A stretch of DNA of 64,000 bases from Isosphaera sp. (lineage in GTDB: Bacteria > Planctomycetota > Planctomycetia > Gemmatales > Gemmataceae): contig PNKH01000014.1 in the NCBI GenBank assembly GCA_013822345.1, forward strand, positions 31,418-95,417, read 5' to 3'. Positions 35,533-43,541 of this stretch are shown piece after piece. Made by a program: the position numbers and the translations under genes. Below the pieces are notes generated by a model. The model was not told where the DNA came from, did no database searches, and was given only the letters and a program-made list of their open reading frames with translations. The stretch's first letter is position 1. Every line of letters begins with the position of its first letter.

Positions 35533-36483
35533 TCACGCCAAATCCCAGACAACGACCTTTCCAACCTCACTCCCGCAGGCTGCCCGGAGTCCCCCCGGGG
35601 CGACCGCCAGACAGGTGACGCGGCCGCCCCGCCAGTCGCGGGCCTCGATCTCCTGCCCGGACGCGGCGTCCAGTCGCACGACGAGCGCGCCGCGGCCGGC
35701 GAGCAGACTCCCGTCCGGGGCGAACGTGGCCCCCACGGTTTGCCGGCGCGGGAACACCCGCAGCCCGTCGAACTCGGCGTCCGGGGTCGTGAAGAATAGC
35801 CCGGGTTCCTTCCGCGACCGCCGGGCCATCCGCATCATGCCGGCGACGTCCCACACCAGGAACTGGTCCGCCGCGCCGAACGCGAGCAACCGGCCGTCCG
35901 GGGAGAACGCCAGGCTCGTGCTGGGCGTGAACCCGACGCCCAGGTGGTAGGTCGCGAACGTGTTCTTCGCCTTCCGGTCGGTGGCCGTCATCCCATAGTG
36001 GTTGAGGGCAGCGAGGATTCGGCCGTCCGGCGACACCGCCACCCGGTACAGCCCGCCCTCGCCCGGCGAGCAGGCGACCGGGGGGAGTTCCTCCCACGTG
36101 TCCGTCGTCCAGATGTACGCATCGCCGGAGGTCGACTCGTCCCCGAGGAAGGTGGCGACGAGGCGGCCGCCGTCGGCCGCGAACGCGAGCGAGGAGGCGG
36201 TGTCGGCCCCGTGTTCGAACCCGCCCGGGCGGAGCAACCGGACCGCGCGCCCGGTCGCCGGGTCGCGGAGCCGCACCCCGAGATGCTCCCCGGTCGCGAG
36301 GAGCCGGCCGTCGGGCGACACGGCCAGCGCGCCGGCGCCGGCGGGGGTTTCGGCCCACGCCTCGCGGCCCGACGCGTCCCAGGCGCGCACCGCACCGTCG
36401 CTCCCGGCCGAGACGAGAAGCGCCCCGTCGCGGGCAAAGGCGAGTGCGCCGACGCGGCCTCCGTGAGCCTGCCAACCGATCAT
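35533..36483 (-). CDS. WD40-repeat protein, cytoplasmic
   Basis: 316 aa without signal peptide, unlike the other propellers in the window. Blades are visible in GGRVGALAFARDGALLVSAG, AGALAVSPDGRLLATGEHLG, GLYRVAVSPDGRILAALN and GGRVTCLAVAPGGLRAACGS, ending in KVVVWDLA. At least six blades fit the length. It is encoded 12 bases ahead of the SUKH-like gene. A scaffold role shared with that protein is an inference. Confidence 0.82.
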   Translation of the reverse strand: MIGWQAHGGRVGALAFARDGALLVSAGSDGAVRAWDASGREAWAETPAGAGALAVSPDGRLLATGEHLGVRLRDPATGRAVRLLRPGGFEHGADTASSLAFAADGGRLVATFLGDESTSGDAYIWTTDTWEELPPVACSPGEGGLYRVAVSPDGRILAALNHYGMTATDRKAKNTFATYHLGVGFTPSTSLAFSPDGRLLAFGAADQFLVWDVAGMMRMARRSRKEPGLFFTTPDAEFDGLRVFPRRQTVGATFAPDGSLLAGRGALVVRLDAASGQEIEARDWRGGRVTCLAVAPGGLRAACGSEVGKVVVWDLA

Positions 36484-36606
36484 CGCCTCACGTTCCTCCC
36501 GCGCCGCCGGGTGCGCGCGGACGCGGGTCGTCCCGCACGCCGCGCCGGAACGGGAGGCCGCCGTCTCCCGCGGCGACTGGTTCGGGGCGGTTCGGGCGAG
36601 CGCCCT

Positions 36607-37182
36607 TCACCCCTGGTAGCTCCCCCAGGGAGCCTCCGAGAACCGCCCGCCCCACGTCGGGGCCGGGTTGCGCGGGTCGAGGAGGAGGACGCCGCGAAAG
36701 GACCGCAGCACCTCGACCACCCGCGCGAACCGGGCGAACGCGACCCCGGCCCGGTCCGGGTAGGGGGCGAGGACTTCGACCCGCCGGTCGCACCGCCCCG
36801 CGGTTTCCGCACCGACGGCGTCCCCCGACAGGCCCGCCAGGCCGCGTGCGTCTTCGAGCACATCCGGTCCCTGCACCAGGCGAAGACTCATCGGGATGCC
36901 GTTCGGGTCGATGTCGATCTTCGTGCCGTCCGAGGAAAAGGGCAGTTCGTCTTCGTCCGCACCCTCACCCACGTCGGGGAAGAATGGCCACAGAGCTCGG
37001 GTGATCCGGTCGAAGGCGACATTCAGGTCGAAGTCGCTTCCCGGCTCGATCAAGCCGAAGGCGAAGTAGCCTTCGAAGTCGTCCACCGGGAACCGCATCG
37101 TCGACTGTTCCCCCAGGTTGAGCGAGTAGAACCCGCGGGTGCCCGTGAAGCCGCCCCACCGAACTCGGAATTCGCCTGGCAC
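36607..37182 (-). CDS. Hypothetical protein
   Basis: 191 aa, not recognised. No signal peptide, helix or metal motif is visible. It is acidic in the middle (PDVGEGADEDELPFSSDGTK) and aromatic near both ends (WGGFTGTRGFYSLNLG, TWGGRFSEAPWGSYQG). Codon use and GC content look lower than in the neighbours, hinting at transfer. It is transcribed towards the WD40/SUKH pair with a 123-bp gap; nothing is recognisable in that gap. An immunity or effector role is only a context guess. Confidence 0.55.
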   Translation of the reverse strand: MPGEFRVRWGGFTGTRGFYSLNLGEQSTMRFPVDDFEGYFAFGLIEPGSDFDLNVAFDRITRALWPFFPDVGEGADEDELPFSSDGTKIDIDPNGIPMSLRLVQGPDVLEDARGLAGLSGDAVGAETAGRCDRRVEVLAPYPDRAGVAFARFARVVEVLRSFRGVLLLDPRNPAPTWGGRFSEAPWGSYQG

Positions 37183-37395
37183 GCGCCCAGGCTAACCGAG
37201 CCGGCAACCGGTCGCAACCCCCGCCCCCGGGTCCTCCTGCGTCGCCCCGAGGCGGGCCACGGTCGGTCGGGCTGCGGGTGGCCGAGACCGGTTCACGCGG
37301 ACCCGCCCGCCTACCGCCCTACCGCCGCCCGCCGCGACGGGGTACAACAAATCCTTCACAACCCACCTTCACCCCGACGCGGGGACCCCCACACG

Positions 37396-38325
37396 ATGAC
37401 CGGTCGGTTCACGGTACTGGCGAGCGGGAGCGGCGGGAACGCCGCCCTCCTGGAGGCGGACGGGTTCGGCCTGCTCATCGACTGCGGCCTCCACCCCCGC
37501 ATCCTCTCCGCCCGCCTCGCCGAGGTCGGGGCGTCCTGGGACGCCGTCAGCGCCGTCGTCCTCACCCACGTCCACGGCGACCACTGGAAGGACCTCACCC
37601 TCGCCGACCTCCGGAGCCGCAGGATCCCGCTCTACGCCCACCCGGCCCACTTCGACCACCTCGCCACCGCCGCCGCCGCCTTCGACCCCCTCCACCGGGC
37701 CGGCCTCACCCGGGCGTACCAGGCCGACCACCCGCACGCCCTCGCCCCGGGACTGTCCGTCCGCCCCGTCCGCGTCTCCCACGACGCCGACCCGACGTTC
37801 GCCTTCCGCGTCGACGCCCACGACCCGCACGGGCTGGCGTGGTCCGTCGGGTACGCGTCCGACATGGGGTGCTGGACCGCCGACCACGCCGAGGCGTTCG
37901 CCGGGGTCGATGTCCTCGCCCTCGAGTACAACCACGACGTCAAGCTGGAGCGGGCCAGCCGGCGGCCGCAGTTCCTCGTCGACCGGGTCCTCGGCGACTG
38001 CGGGCACCTGTCGAACGACCAGGCGGCCGCCCTCACGGCGGCCGTCGCGGCCCGGTCCGGGGACGGGTTCCCCGGCCACCTCGTGCAGCTCCACCTGAGC
38101 CGCGAATGTAACCGGCCGGAGCTGGCGTCGGCCACCGGCCGGGCCGCCCTGGCGCTGCTGAACCCGCGGGCCGAGGTGATCACCGCCCGGCAGGACGTGG
38201 CGGCGAAGAGCATCCCGCTCGCCCGCCGCCCGGACGCCGTCCGCCGCACCGCCCCGCGCACGTCCCCCGCCCCGCCGACCCGGCGGCCCGCCGTCCAGCC
38301 GTCGCTCCCCGGGTTCGACGCGTGA
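37396..38325 (+). CDS. MBL-fold metallo-hydrolase (YycJ-like)
   Basis: 309 aa. FTVLASGSGGNAALLEADG at the start and the metal motif THVHGDHWKDL define the YycJ/WalJ-like branch of the metallo-beta-lactamase fold, which includes single-strand exonucleases. RVSHDADPTFAFRV, GYASDMGCW and ALEYNHDVKLE supply further metal ligands. A Pro/Arg-rich tail of ~40 residues ends in PSLPGFDA. The ATG at 37396 directly precedes the fold. A hydrolase of nucleic acid is most likely; the exact substrate is unknown. The 213 bases upstream show only a TACAAC, a weak -10 candidate. Confidence 0.83.
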   Translation: MTGRFTVLASGSGGNAALLEADGFGLLIDCGLHPRILSARLAEVGASWDAVSAVVLTHVHGDHWKDLTLADLRSRRIPLYAHPAHFDHLATAAAAFDPLHRAGLTRAYQADHPHALAPGLSVRPVRVSHDADPTFAFRVDAHDPHGLAWSVGYASDMGCWTADHAEAFAGVDVLALEYNHDVKLERASRRPQFLVDRVLGDCGHLSNDQAAALTAAVAARSGDGFPGHLVQLHLSRECNRPELASATGRAALALLNPRAEVITARQDVAAKSIPLARRPDAVRRTAPRTSPAPPTRRPAVQPSLPGFDA

Positions 38326-38469
38326 CCCGGCAACCTGTGCGGCCTGTGCAGCCCGCCCGGCCGCCCCGTCCCCCCGTCCAACCGATCCGCCCGATACCTC
38401 CCCTCCCCCGCGGCCGATCCCTGACCTGAGCCCCACGGACGGGGCGCCGACGGGCACGGAGGGCGGGTC

Positions 38470-39111
38470 ATGAGGCGGCTGGCCGCGGTTCTGCTCCTCG
38501 CCGGGTCGACCACACCCGCCGGGGCCGCCGACTGGGGGGCCGAGTGGCGGCCGTACCCGACCACCCCGCAGGTCCCGCCCCCGGTCGCCGACGCGTCCGG
38601 GGCGGTGGTCCCGGCGGCCGGCCGGCTGTACCCCCGCGACCGGCCCGGGCCCGCCGGGGTGATGCCGGCCGGGGCGGCGGTGCCGACCGCGGTCGCCCCG
38701 GCGGTGCCGTGCGCCCCGTGCGCGGCGCCGGCCGGTCACGCCCCGAAGCGCAGCTGTCTGGACCGGCTGGCGGGCTGGCTGTGCTTCCGCCCGACCACCG
38801 GCGACGCCCTCCCGCGGCTCAACCCGCACCCGTACGTCGGCCCGGTCACCGGCACCTTCGCCTGTTCGTCGGCCGGCGGCCCCGCCGGGTGCGCGGACGC
38901 GGCCGGGTGCGGGTCGGGGGTGTTCGCCCGGATGGGGCTGACGGACCGCGGGTGCAAGGGGAAGTGCGTCCCGCCCGCCGACGACGCGTTCCCGGGCTAC
39001 CGGTTCGCCGCCACCGGCGCCGCCCCGCCGCCCGCCCCGGCCCTGCTGCCGGTCTACTCCGCCCGGCCCGCGGCGGTCGAGGCCGGCGCGGTCCGGCCGG
39101 CCGGGCGGTGA
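38470..39111 (+). CDS. Secreted Cys-rich hypothetical protein
   Basis: 213 aa. The signal peptide LAAVLLLAGSTTPAGAA ends near residue 20. The mature protein is Pro/Ala-rich with clustered cysteines (VPCAPCAAPAGH, RSCLDRLAGWLCFRP, DAAGCGSG, DRGCKGKCVPP), suggesting several disulfides or metal binding. Such short proteins with CAPC and a WLCFRP-type motif recur in planctomycetes but have no known role to me. ATG 38470 has GGAGGG upstream. Confidence 0.7.
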   Translation: MRRLAAVLLLAGSTTPAGAADWGAEWRPYPTTPQVPPPVADASGAVVPAAGRLYPRDRPGPAGVMPAGAAVPTAVAPAVPCAPCAAPAGHAPKRSCLDRLAGWLCFRPTTGDALPRLNPHPYVGPVTGTFACSSAGGPAGCADAAGCGSGVFARMGLTDRGCKGKCVPPADDAFPGYRFAATGAAPPPAPALLPVYSARPAAVEAGAVRPAGR

Positions 39112-39120
39112 GAACGACCG

Positions 39121-39154
39121 CGCGGGCCGGCGGGTTCCCTCCCGCCGGCCCGCG
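39121..39154. terminator. GC-rich hairpin between convergent genes
   Basis: CGCGGGCCGGCGGG (39121-39134) pairs exactly with 39141-39154 around a six-base loop. It lies nine bases after one stop codon and 27 before the next. No T-tract; possibly a bidirectional stop. Confidence 0.5.
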
Positions 39155-39181
39155 TCGTGGGGGTCACCCTCGCGGGTGACT

Positions 39182-39592
39182 TCACGGCTTCCCGGCCGTC
39201 TTCCCGACCGGCGCCCGGTCCCGGCTCGCCCCCTCCCCCGGCGGGGCGACGCTCGGCGGGGCGAACGGGACCGCCGGGCGGGGGATCGTCTCGGCCGGGA
39301 ACGGCAGCACGTCGGCCGGGTCGGTCTGACCCCCCGGCAGCGGGTACGCTCCCGCCGGCGGCAGCGGGCCGACCGGCGGGCACGGCACCGGCCGGCCGGT
39401 GACCGCGTCGAAGCAACCCTCCGCCGGCGCCCGCCCGCCGCTCCCGACGAGCCGGCAGTCGGGGCCGGCCCGGGTGCCGGAGGTCAGCCCGAACGGGCGA
39501 TCGTCGCACCGGTCGCCGCACTTGTGCCGGCACCCGGCCGCGGCCGCCAAGAGGGCGGCGGCGAGGAGGAAGGCGGACGGGCGGGGTGGCAT
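39182..39592 (-). CDS. Small lipoprotein
   Basis: 136 aa. MPPRPSAFLLAAALLAAAAGC is a lipoprotein signal in two parts with the lipobox AAAGC at residue 20. The mature part has early cysteines (RHKCGDRCDD, PDCRL, GCFDAVTG) and a Pro-rich end. It shares this Cys/Pro style with the convergent neighbour at 38470. Function unknown. The 306 bases between this gene and 39899 hold its promoter region and the leader of the next gene; I see no clear element except an isolated GCATTCCTGCC. Confidence 0.65.
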   Translation of the reverse strand: MPPRPSAFLLAAALLAAAAGCRHKCGDRCDDRPFGLTSGTRAGPDCRLVGSGGRAPAEGCFDAVTGRPVPCPPVGPLPPAGAYPLPGGQTDPADVLPFPAETIPRPAVPFAPPSVAPPGEGASRDRAPVGKTAGKP

Positions 39593-39898
39593 CGGTGGCC
39601 CTCGGGGACCGGCGCGGGTGGCGCCCGGACTTGAGGAAATTCTTACCGGTCCCGCCCCGGGGACAATCGCCGCGGCCCCCGGAATCGACTTTCCCCGGGC
39701 GCCCCAGCCGCCCCCGTTCGCTGCGACCGGGCGCCGTTACCCCGCGGTCACATCCGGAACTCCCGGCACCGCCCCACCCACACTCCCGGCACACCGATTG
39801 CATCGACTCTCCCCGCACCGGTGGGGTCGGCATTCCTGCCCGAGTGTGCCCCCGGCGGGCGGTCCGCCGGGGCTCGCCCCGTCCCCGAGGACGACGCC

Positions 39899-40360
39899 AT
39901 GCCCGCGACCCACACCCACCCGCCCGACGCCTGCGACACCGGCGCCCTGAACGCGCTGTTGCGGGGCGAGCTGTCGGCGGTCGAGACGTACGACCAGGCG
40001 ATGTCCAAGTTCGAGGACCAGAAGGTGCTGGCCGACCTGCAGAAGATCCGGGAGGAGCACGCCCGGGCGGCCGGGGTGCTGCGGGAGAAGGTGGTGCGGT
40101 TCGGGGCCGAGCCGGCCGGGTCGAGCGGCCCGTGGGGGGCGTTCGCGGCCGCGGTCACCGGGGCGGCCCAGGCGCTCGGCCCGTCGACCGCGCTGGCCGC
40201 CCTGCGGCAGGGGGAGGAGCACGGGGTCAACGAGTACGAGGACGCGCTGGGCAACGACGCCGTCCACCCGGACTGCAAGGAGATGATCCGGACGGACCTG
40301 CTGCCGCGGTGCCGCGGGCACGTCGACGAGCTGAACCGGCTGATGGGCGGGATGACGTGA
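39899..40360 (+). CDS. Four-helix-bundle protein (DUF2383/PA2169-like)
   Basis: 153 aa, no signal peptide. Helical throughout, with LNALLRGELSAVETYDQAMSKFE, LQKIREEHARAAGVLREKVV and RQGEEHGVNEYEDALGN. The E-x(n)-E-x-x-H pattern in two helices resembles ferritin-like bundles such as DUF2383/PA2169 proteins, so metal binding is possible. The start at 39899 is weakly supported (GAGGACG). It precedes the TspO homologue in tandem with a hairpin between them. Confidence 0.78.
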   Translation: MPATHTHPPDACDTGALNALLRGELSAVETYDQAMSKFEDQKVLADLQKIREEHARAAGVLREKVVRFGAEPAGSSGPWGAFAAAVTGAAQALGPSTALAALRQGEEHGVNEYEDALGNDAVHPDCKEMIRTDLLPRCRGHVDELNRLMGGMT

Positions 40361-40376
40361 CCCCCCCGGCCGGCCC

Positions 40377-40402
40377 CCGGCCGCCGGGTCTCCGGCGGCC
40401 GG
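40377..40402. terminator. Short hairpin behind the four-helix-bundle gene
   Basis: CCGGCCGCCGG pairs with CCGGCGGCCGG around a four-base loop, followed by TCCGTTTC. A plausible weak terminator between two tandem genes. Confidence 0.45.
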
Positions 40403-40435
40403 TCCGTTTCCCGCCGCCCGCCAGGAGGGTCTGCC

Positions 40436-40954
40436 GTGTCGACCGGGAGCCTGCGCCTGCCGGACCGCCGCCCGCGCCACCCGTCCGCCGGGTGGGTCGG
40501 GGTGGGGGCGATCGTGGCGGCCGTGGCGGCCGCCGCCGCGACCGGGACGGTGGTGACCGCGTCGAGCGTGACCACCTGGTACCCGGACGTGCCGAAGCCG
40601 GTGTGGACCCCGCCGGCGTGGGTGTTCGGCCCGGTGTGGGCGGTGCTGTACGTGACGATGGCGGCGGCCGCGGCGGTGGTGTGGCGGTCCCGGGACCGGG
40701 ACGACGTGTGCTGCCCGCTCGCCGCGTTCGGGGTGCAGTTGGCCCTGAACGTCGCCTGGACGGTGTTCTTCTTCGGGCTCCGCAGCCCGCTCTTGGGGTT
40801 CCTGGACGTGTGCCTGCTGTGGGCGGCGGTCGGGGTGACGGTGACGCAGTTCTTCGCCGTCTCCCGCCTGGCCGGGTGGCTGCTGGTGCCGTACGGGCTG
40901 TGGGTGACGTTCGCGGCCGCCCTGAACGGGTCGATCGTGCTACTCGGCGGGTGA
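40436..40954 (+). CDS. TspO/MBR family protein
   Basis: 172 aa with five transmembrane helices, the size and topology of TspO. The family motifs are W-x-P (WYPDVPKPVWTPPAWVFGPVW), LQLALNVAWTVFFFG-type QLALNVAWTVFFFGLRSPLLG and LLVPYGLWVTFAAALNG. TspO binds porphyrins and sterols in the membrane and is often stress-linked. The GTG start is fixed by AGGAGGG eight bases upstream. Its 3' end overlaps the convergent small gene by 15 bases. Confidence 0.88.
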   Translation: MSTGSLRLPDRRPRHPSAGWVGVGAIVAAVAAAAATGTVVTASSVTTWYPDVPKPVWTPPAWVFGPVWAVLYVTMAAAAAVVWRSRDRDDVCCPLAAFGVQLALNVAWTVFFFGLRSPLLGFLDVCLLWAAVGVTVTQFFAVSRLAGWLLVPYGLWVTFAAALNGSIVLLGG

Positions 40955-41173
40955 CGGGGCGGCCGGCTTCGGCCGGCCGAACTCGTCCAGCCCGTACCGG
41001 GCGAACACCTCCTCCGGGGTCACCCACACCACCTCCCCGTCCCGCGACTCGCATACCGGCCGGCCGAGCCGGGCGTGCTCCAGCAGGAGGTCGCGGAACG
41101 CGACCTCGAGCGCCCCGTCGATCCGGGCGTGATCGACCAACTCAGTCGCCGGCGGAGTCGCGGGATCCGCCAT
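40940..41173 (-). CDS. Small partner of the zeta-toxin-like kinase
   Basis: 77 aa. The helix DGALEVAFRDLLLEHARLGRPVCESRDGEVVWVTPEEV, seen in parts as RDLLLEHARLGRPV and RDGEVVWVTPEEVF, matches the small proteins often encoded next to COG4185 kinases (LIEHKRAGNPV..WRDGKVVWIPPEE). It overlaps the end of the kinase gene by 32 bases, so translation is probably coupled. An antitoxin role is an inference from the gene pair. ATG 41173 has AGGAG ten bases upstream. Confidence 0.72.
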   Translation of the reverse strand: MADPATPPATELVDHARIDGALEVAFRDLLLEHARLGRPVCESRDGEVVWVTPEEVFARYGLDEFGRPKPAAPSPAE

Positions 41174-41765
41174 CGTCGGCGCTCCTGTTGAAGAGGTCCC
41201 ACCGGTCCGGTTCGAGGACCGTGTCGAAGAAGCTGTTGTTGAACGCGATCAGCCGCGGGCGCCCGTTGCTGTTATCATACACCTGCCACGTCGTCACCAC
41301 CGGCCGGTAGAGTTCGAGGAAGTTCCGCACGCTCCGCGCGTACCGCCGACGGACGGTCTCGTCCGGGACGTGGTGCCCGCCGGCCCGGACCCGCCCCGCG
41401 ACCCGCCGGATGGCCAGGTCGGCGCTGTCGAGCCAGTAGTAGAACAGGTGGGCGACGTACCCGTCCCGGCACAGCTCCCCGAGCCACCCGGCGTACGTGC
41501 GGGCGGCCAGGGTGGTCTCGAACGCGAAGCTCCGGCGGGCGGCCAGCTCCCGCAGGTGCTCGAGCATCACCCGGCCGGCGCGGACCGCCTCCCCGTCCGG
41601 GTCGAACGCGTTCAACCCGCGGGCGATCGTGTCCGCGTTCACGAACACGGGGATCCGCATCCCGACCCGCAGGATCGGGTCGGCGGAAGAAGTCTTGCCG
41701 GCGCCGTTGATGCCGCCGAGGACGGCGACCTGTGGGCGGGCGGCGGGTGGTTGTTGGGCGTCCAC
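41142..41765 (-). CDS. Zeta-toxin-like P-loop kinase (COG4185)
   Basis: 207 aa. Walker A GGINGAGKTS, the DTIARGLNAF substrate loop and FAFETTLAARTY are the COG4185/zeta toxin marks; zeta toxins phosphorylate UDP-N-acetylglucosamine. The lid-like arginines in VRRRYARSVRNFLELYRP also fit. GTG 41765 (GAGGA nine bases upstream) is preferred to GTG 41804 because it begins nearer the P-loop. It forms a two-gene module with the small downstream gene. Whether it is toxic is untested; chromosomal homologues may have other targets. Confidence 0.83.
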   Translation of the reverse strand: MDAQQPPAARPQVAVLGGINGAGKTSSADPILRVGMRIPVFVNADTIARGLNAFDPDGEAVRAGRVMLEHLRELAARRSFAFETTLAARTYAGWLGELCRDGYVAHLFYYWLDSADLAIRRVAGRVRAGGHHVPDETVRRRYARSVRNFLELYRPVVTTWQVYDNSNGRPRLIAFNNSFFDTVLEPDRWDLFNRSADDGGSRDSAGD

Positions 41766-41924
41766 GGGCGGTCCTCGCGCGGCGGCCGCGGCGTACCGTG
41801 TCACAGCCCCGGCCGGGTGTGCGGGGGCTGTTCGAGACGACCGGCGCCGGGCGCCTCCGACTGGCGGCGTGGTGTCCGGAAGACCCCCGGCAGGCCGGGG
41901 CTGACTGAGACCCCACCCCGCGCC

Positions 41925-43514
41925 TCATTTCCCCAACCGTTTCCGCGCCGCCAGGTCGTACCTCTCCCCGGCCGGCACCTCCTCGTAATCGCAGTCGCCG
42001 TCCGGCTTCTTCGCCGTGTCGTAGAACGCCACCTTCGTCCGCCCGACCACCTCCGCCACGCTCCCCGTCACCACCACCGCCGTCCCCTCGTCGATCCCGA
42101 TCCCGAGGTACTGCGGGTACTTCTTCATCAGCCCGGTCATGTCGGCGGTCCGCTTCCGGGCGAAGAAGTGCTGATCCACCGCGCACCCCGGCAGGAACCC
42201 GAACCCGCGCTCGTACCCCTCGGCCGCCATCACCGTGTTCCCGAGCGGGTGGCCGCGCGGCATGAACTCGCTCTGGATGCTCGCCCCCGCCGAGCTGCCG
42301 CCGACCGCCCCGCCCCGCGCCAGCACCTCGTGGAACCGCTTCTCGGTCAGCGTCCCGGCGTACGCGTCCACGAACCGCCACTGCCGGCCGCCGCTGAACC
42401 ACACCCCGCCGGCCTTCAGCAGCACCTCGCTGAACTTCGGGTCGTCCGCCTCCTTCGGGCTGCGGGTGTGCAGGGCGACGACGTTCTTCGCCCCGAACTT
42501 CTTCAGGCTCTTCTCCTCCACCGACTCGGCCGCGAGCGGGTCCTCCATCGCCGTCGGGACCACCACGATCCGGGCGTCGGGGCCGCCGCTGGCGTCGATG
42601 AACCGCTTCCAGATGTCCGGGGTGGCGCCGCCCCCGCCGACGATCACCAGTGTCCCCTTCGTCACCACCGGGGCCGGCGGCTTCGCCGGCGGGAACGCCT
42701 CCTTGTCCGCCCGGTTCGCCGCCGCCCGCCGCAGTTGCACCAGGTCGAGGAGCGACCCGGCCTTGTACTCGTCGGCCGCCGCCGGCTTGCCCGCCCCCTT
42801 CGCCACGCACACCGTCACCGTCGACTCGCCGATCACCCGGGCGACCCGGCCGCGCAACACCACCGCCGTCGCCTCGTCGATCCCGAGGCCGACCGACCCC
42901 GGGTGCTCGGCGACCACGCCCTCGAGCCGCTTCTGCCGCTTCCGGGCGACGAAGTGCTGATCCACCACGAACCCGGGGAGGAAGCCGAACCCCGGCCCGG
43001 TCTTGGCGGTGTCGGCGCCGCCGGCGATCATCAGGTCGGTCATCACCGCCGCCCCGGCCGAGGTTCCGCCGATCACCCCGCCGCGGGCGTGCAGCTCCTT
43101 CAGCGCCTTTTCGACGCGGGTGCCGCGGTACGCGGCGGTGAGCCGGCTCTGGTCGCCGCCGCTGAACCAGACGCCGGTGGCTTCGGCGAGCGGCCTGGCG
43201 AAGTCCGCGTCGTCGGCCTTCTTCGGGTCGCGGGTGTGGAGCAGCTCGACCGACGCCGGCTTCAGCTCCTGCCACGGCTTGAGGAACGAGTCGGCCTCTT
43301 TCGGGTCGTCGGCCGCGGCGCTGGCGGTCGGGATGACGACGATCTTGGCCTTGGCCTTGCCGGCGAGGTCGACGAACGCCTGGCGGGCGTCGGCCGGCAT
43401 CTTCCCGCCGCCGACGATGACGAGCGGGCCGGGGAGGCCGGCCGGGTCGACCGGCGGGGCGGCCGCGGCGGTCGGGACGGCGGCGACGGCGAGCAGGAAC
43501 AGCAGCGACTTCAC
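41925..43514 (-). CDS. Secreted tandem cyanophycinase-like (S51) protein
   Basis: 529 aa. A signal peptide (LLFLLAVAAVPTAAAA) precedes two homologous peptidase S51 domains of ~240 residues. Each has the nucleophile motif: GGTSAGA with S152 and GGSSAGA with S408. The first has GVWFSGGDQSRL and the second GVWFSGGRQWRF; both end in the LGIDE(A/G)TAVV strand, which may hold further catalytic residues. S51 enzymes cleave cyanophycin or alpha-aspartyl dipeptides. The fusion of two apparently intact domains is unusual. Extracellular peptide scavenging is likely. Confidence 0.85.
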   Translation of the reverse strand: MKSLLFLLAVAAVPTAAAAPPVDPAGLPGPLVIVGGGKMPADARQAFVDLAGKAKAKIVVIPTASAAADDPKEADSFLKPWQELKPASVELLHTRDPKKADDADFARPLAEATGVWFSGGDQSRLTAAYRGTRVEKALKELHARGGVIGGTSAGAAVMTDLMIAGGADTAKTGPGFGFLPGFVVDQHFVARKRQKRLEGVVAEHPGSVGLGIDEATAVVLRGRVARVIGESTVTVCVAKGAGKPAAADEYKAGSLLDLVQLRRAAANRADKEAFPPAKPPAPVVTKGTLVIVGGGGATPDIWKRFIDASGGPDARIVVVPTAMEDPLAAESVEEKSLKKFGAKNVVALHTRSPKEADDPKFSEVLLKAGGVWFSGGRQWRFVDAYAGTLTEKRFHEVLARGGAVGGSSAGASIQSEFMPRGHPLGNTVMAAEGYERGFGFLPGCAVDQHFFARKRTADMTGLMKKYPQYLGIGIDEGTAVVVTGSVAEVVGRTKVAFYDTAKKPDGDCDYEEVPAGERYDLAARKRLGK

Positions 43515-43541
43515 GGGCGGTCTCCGGTGTGGGTTGGGGGG

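Noticed and set aside
39830..39870. Possible further family C palindrome near GCATTCCTGCC
   Set aside because: The motif occurs once and its complement is not found within 100 bases, so it may be chance or a very old remnant.
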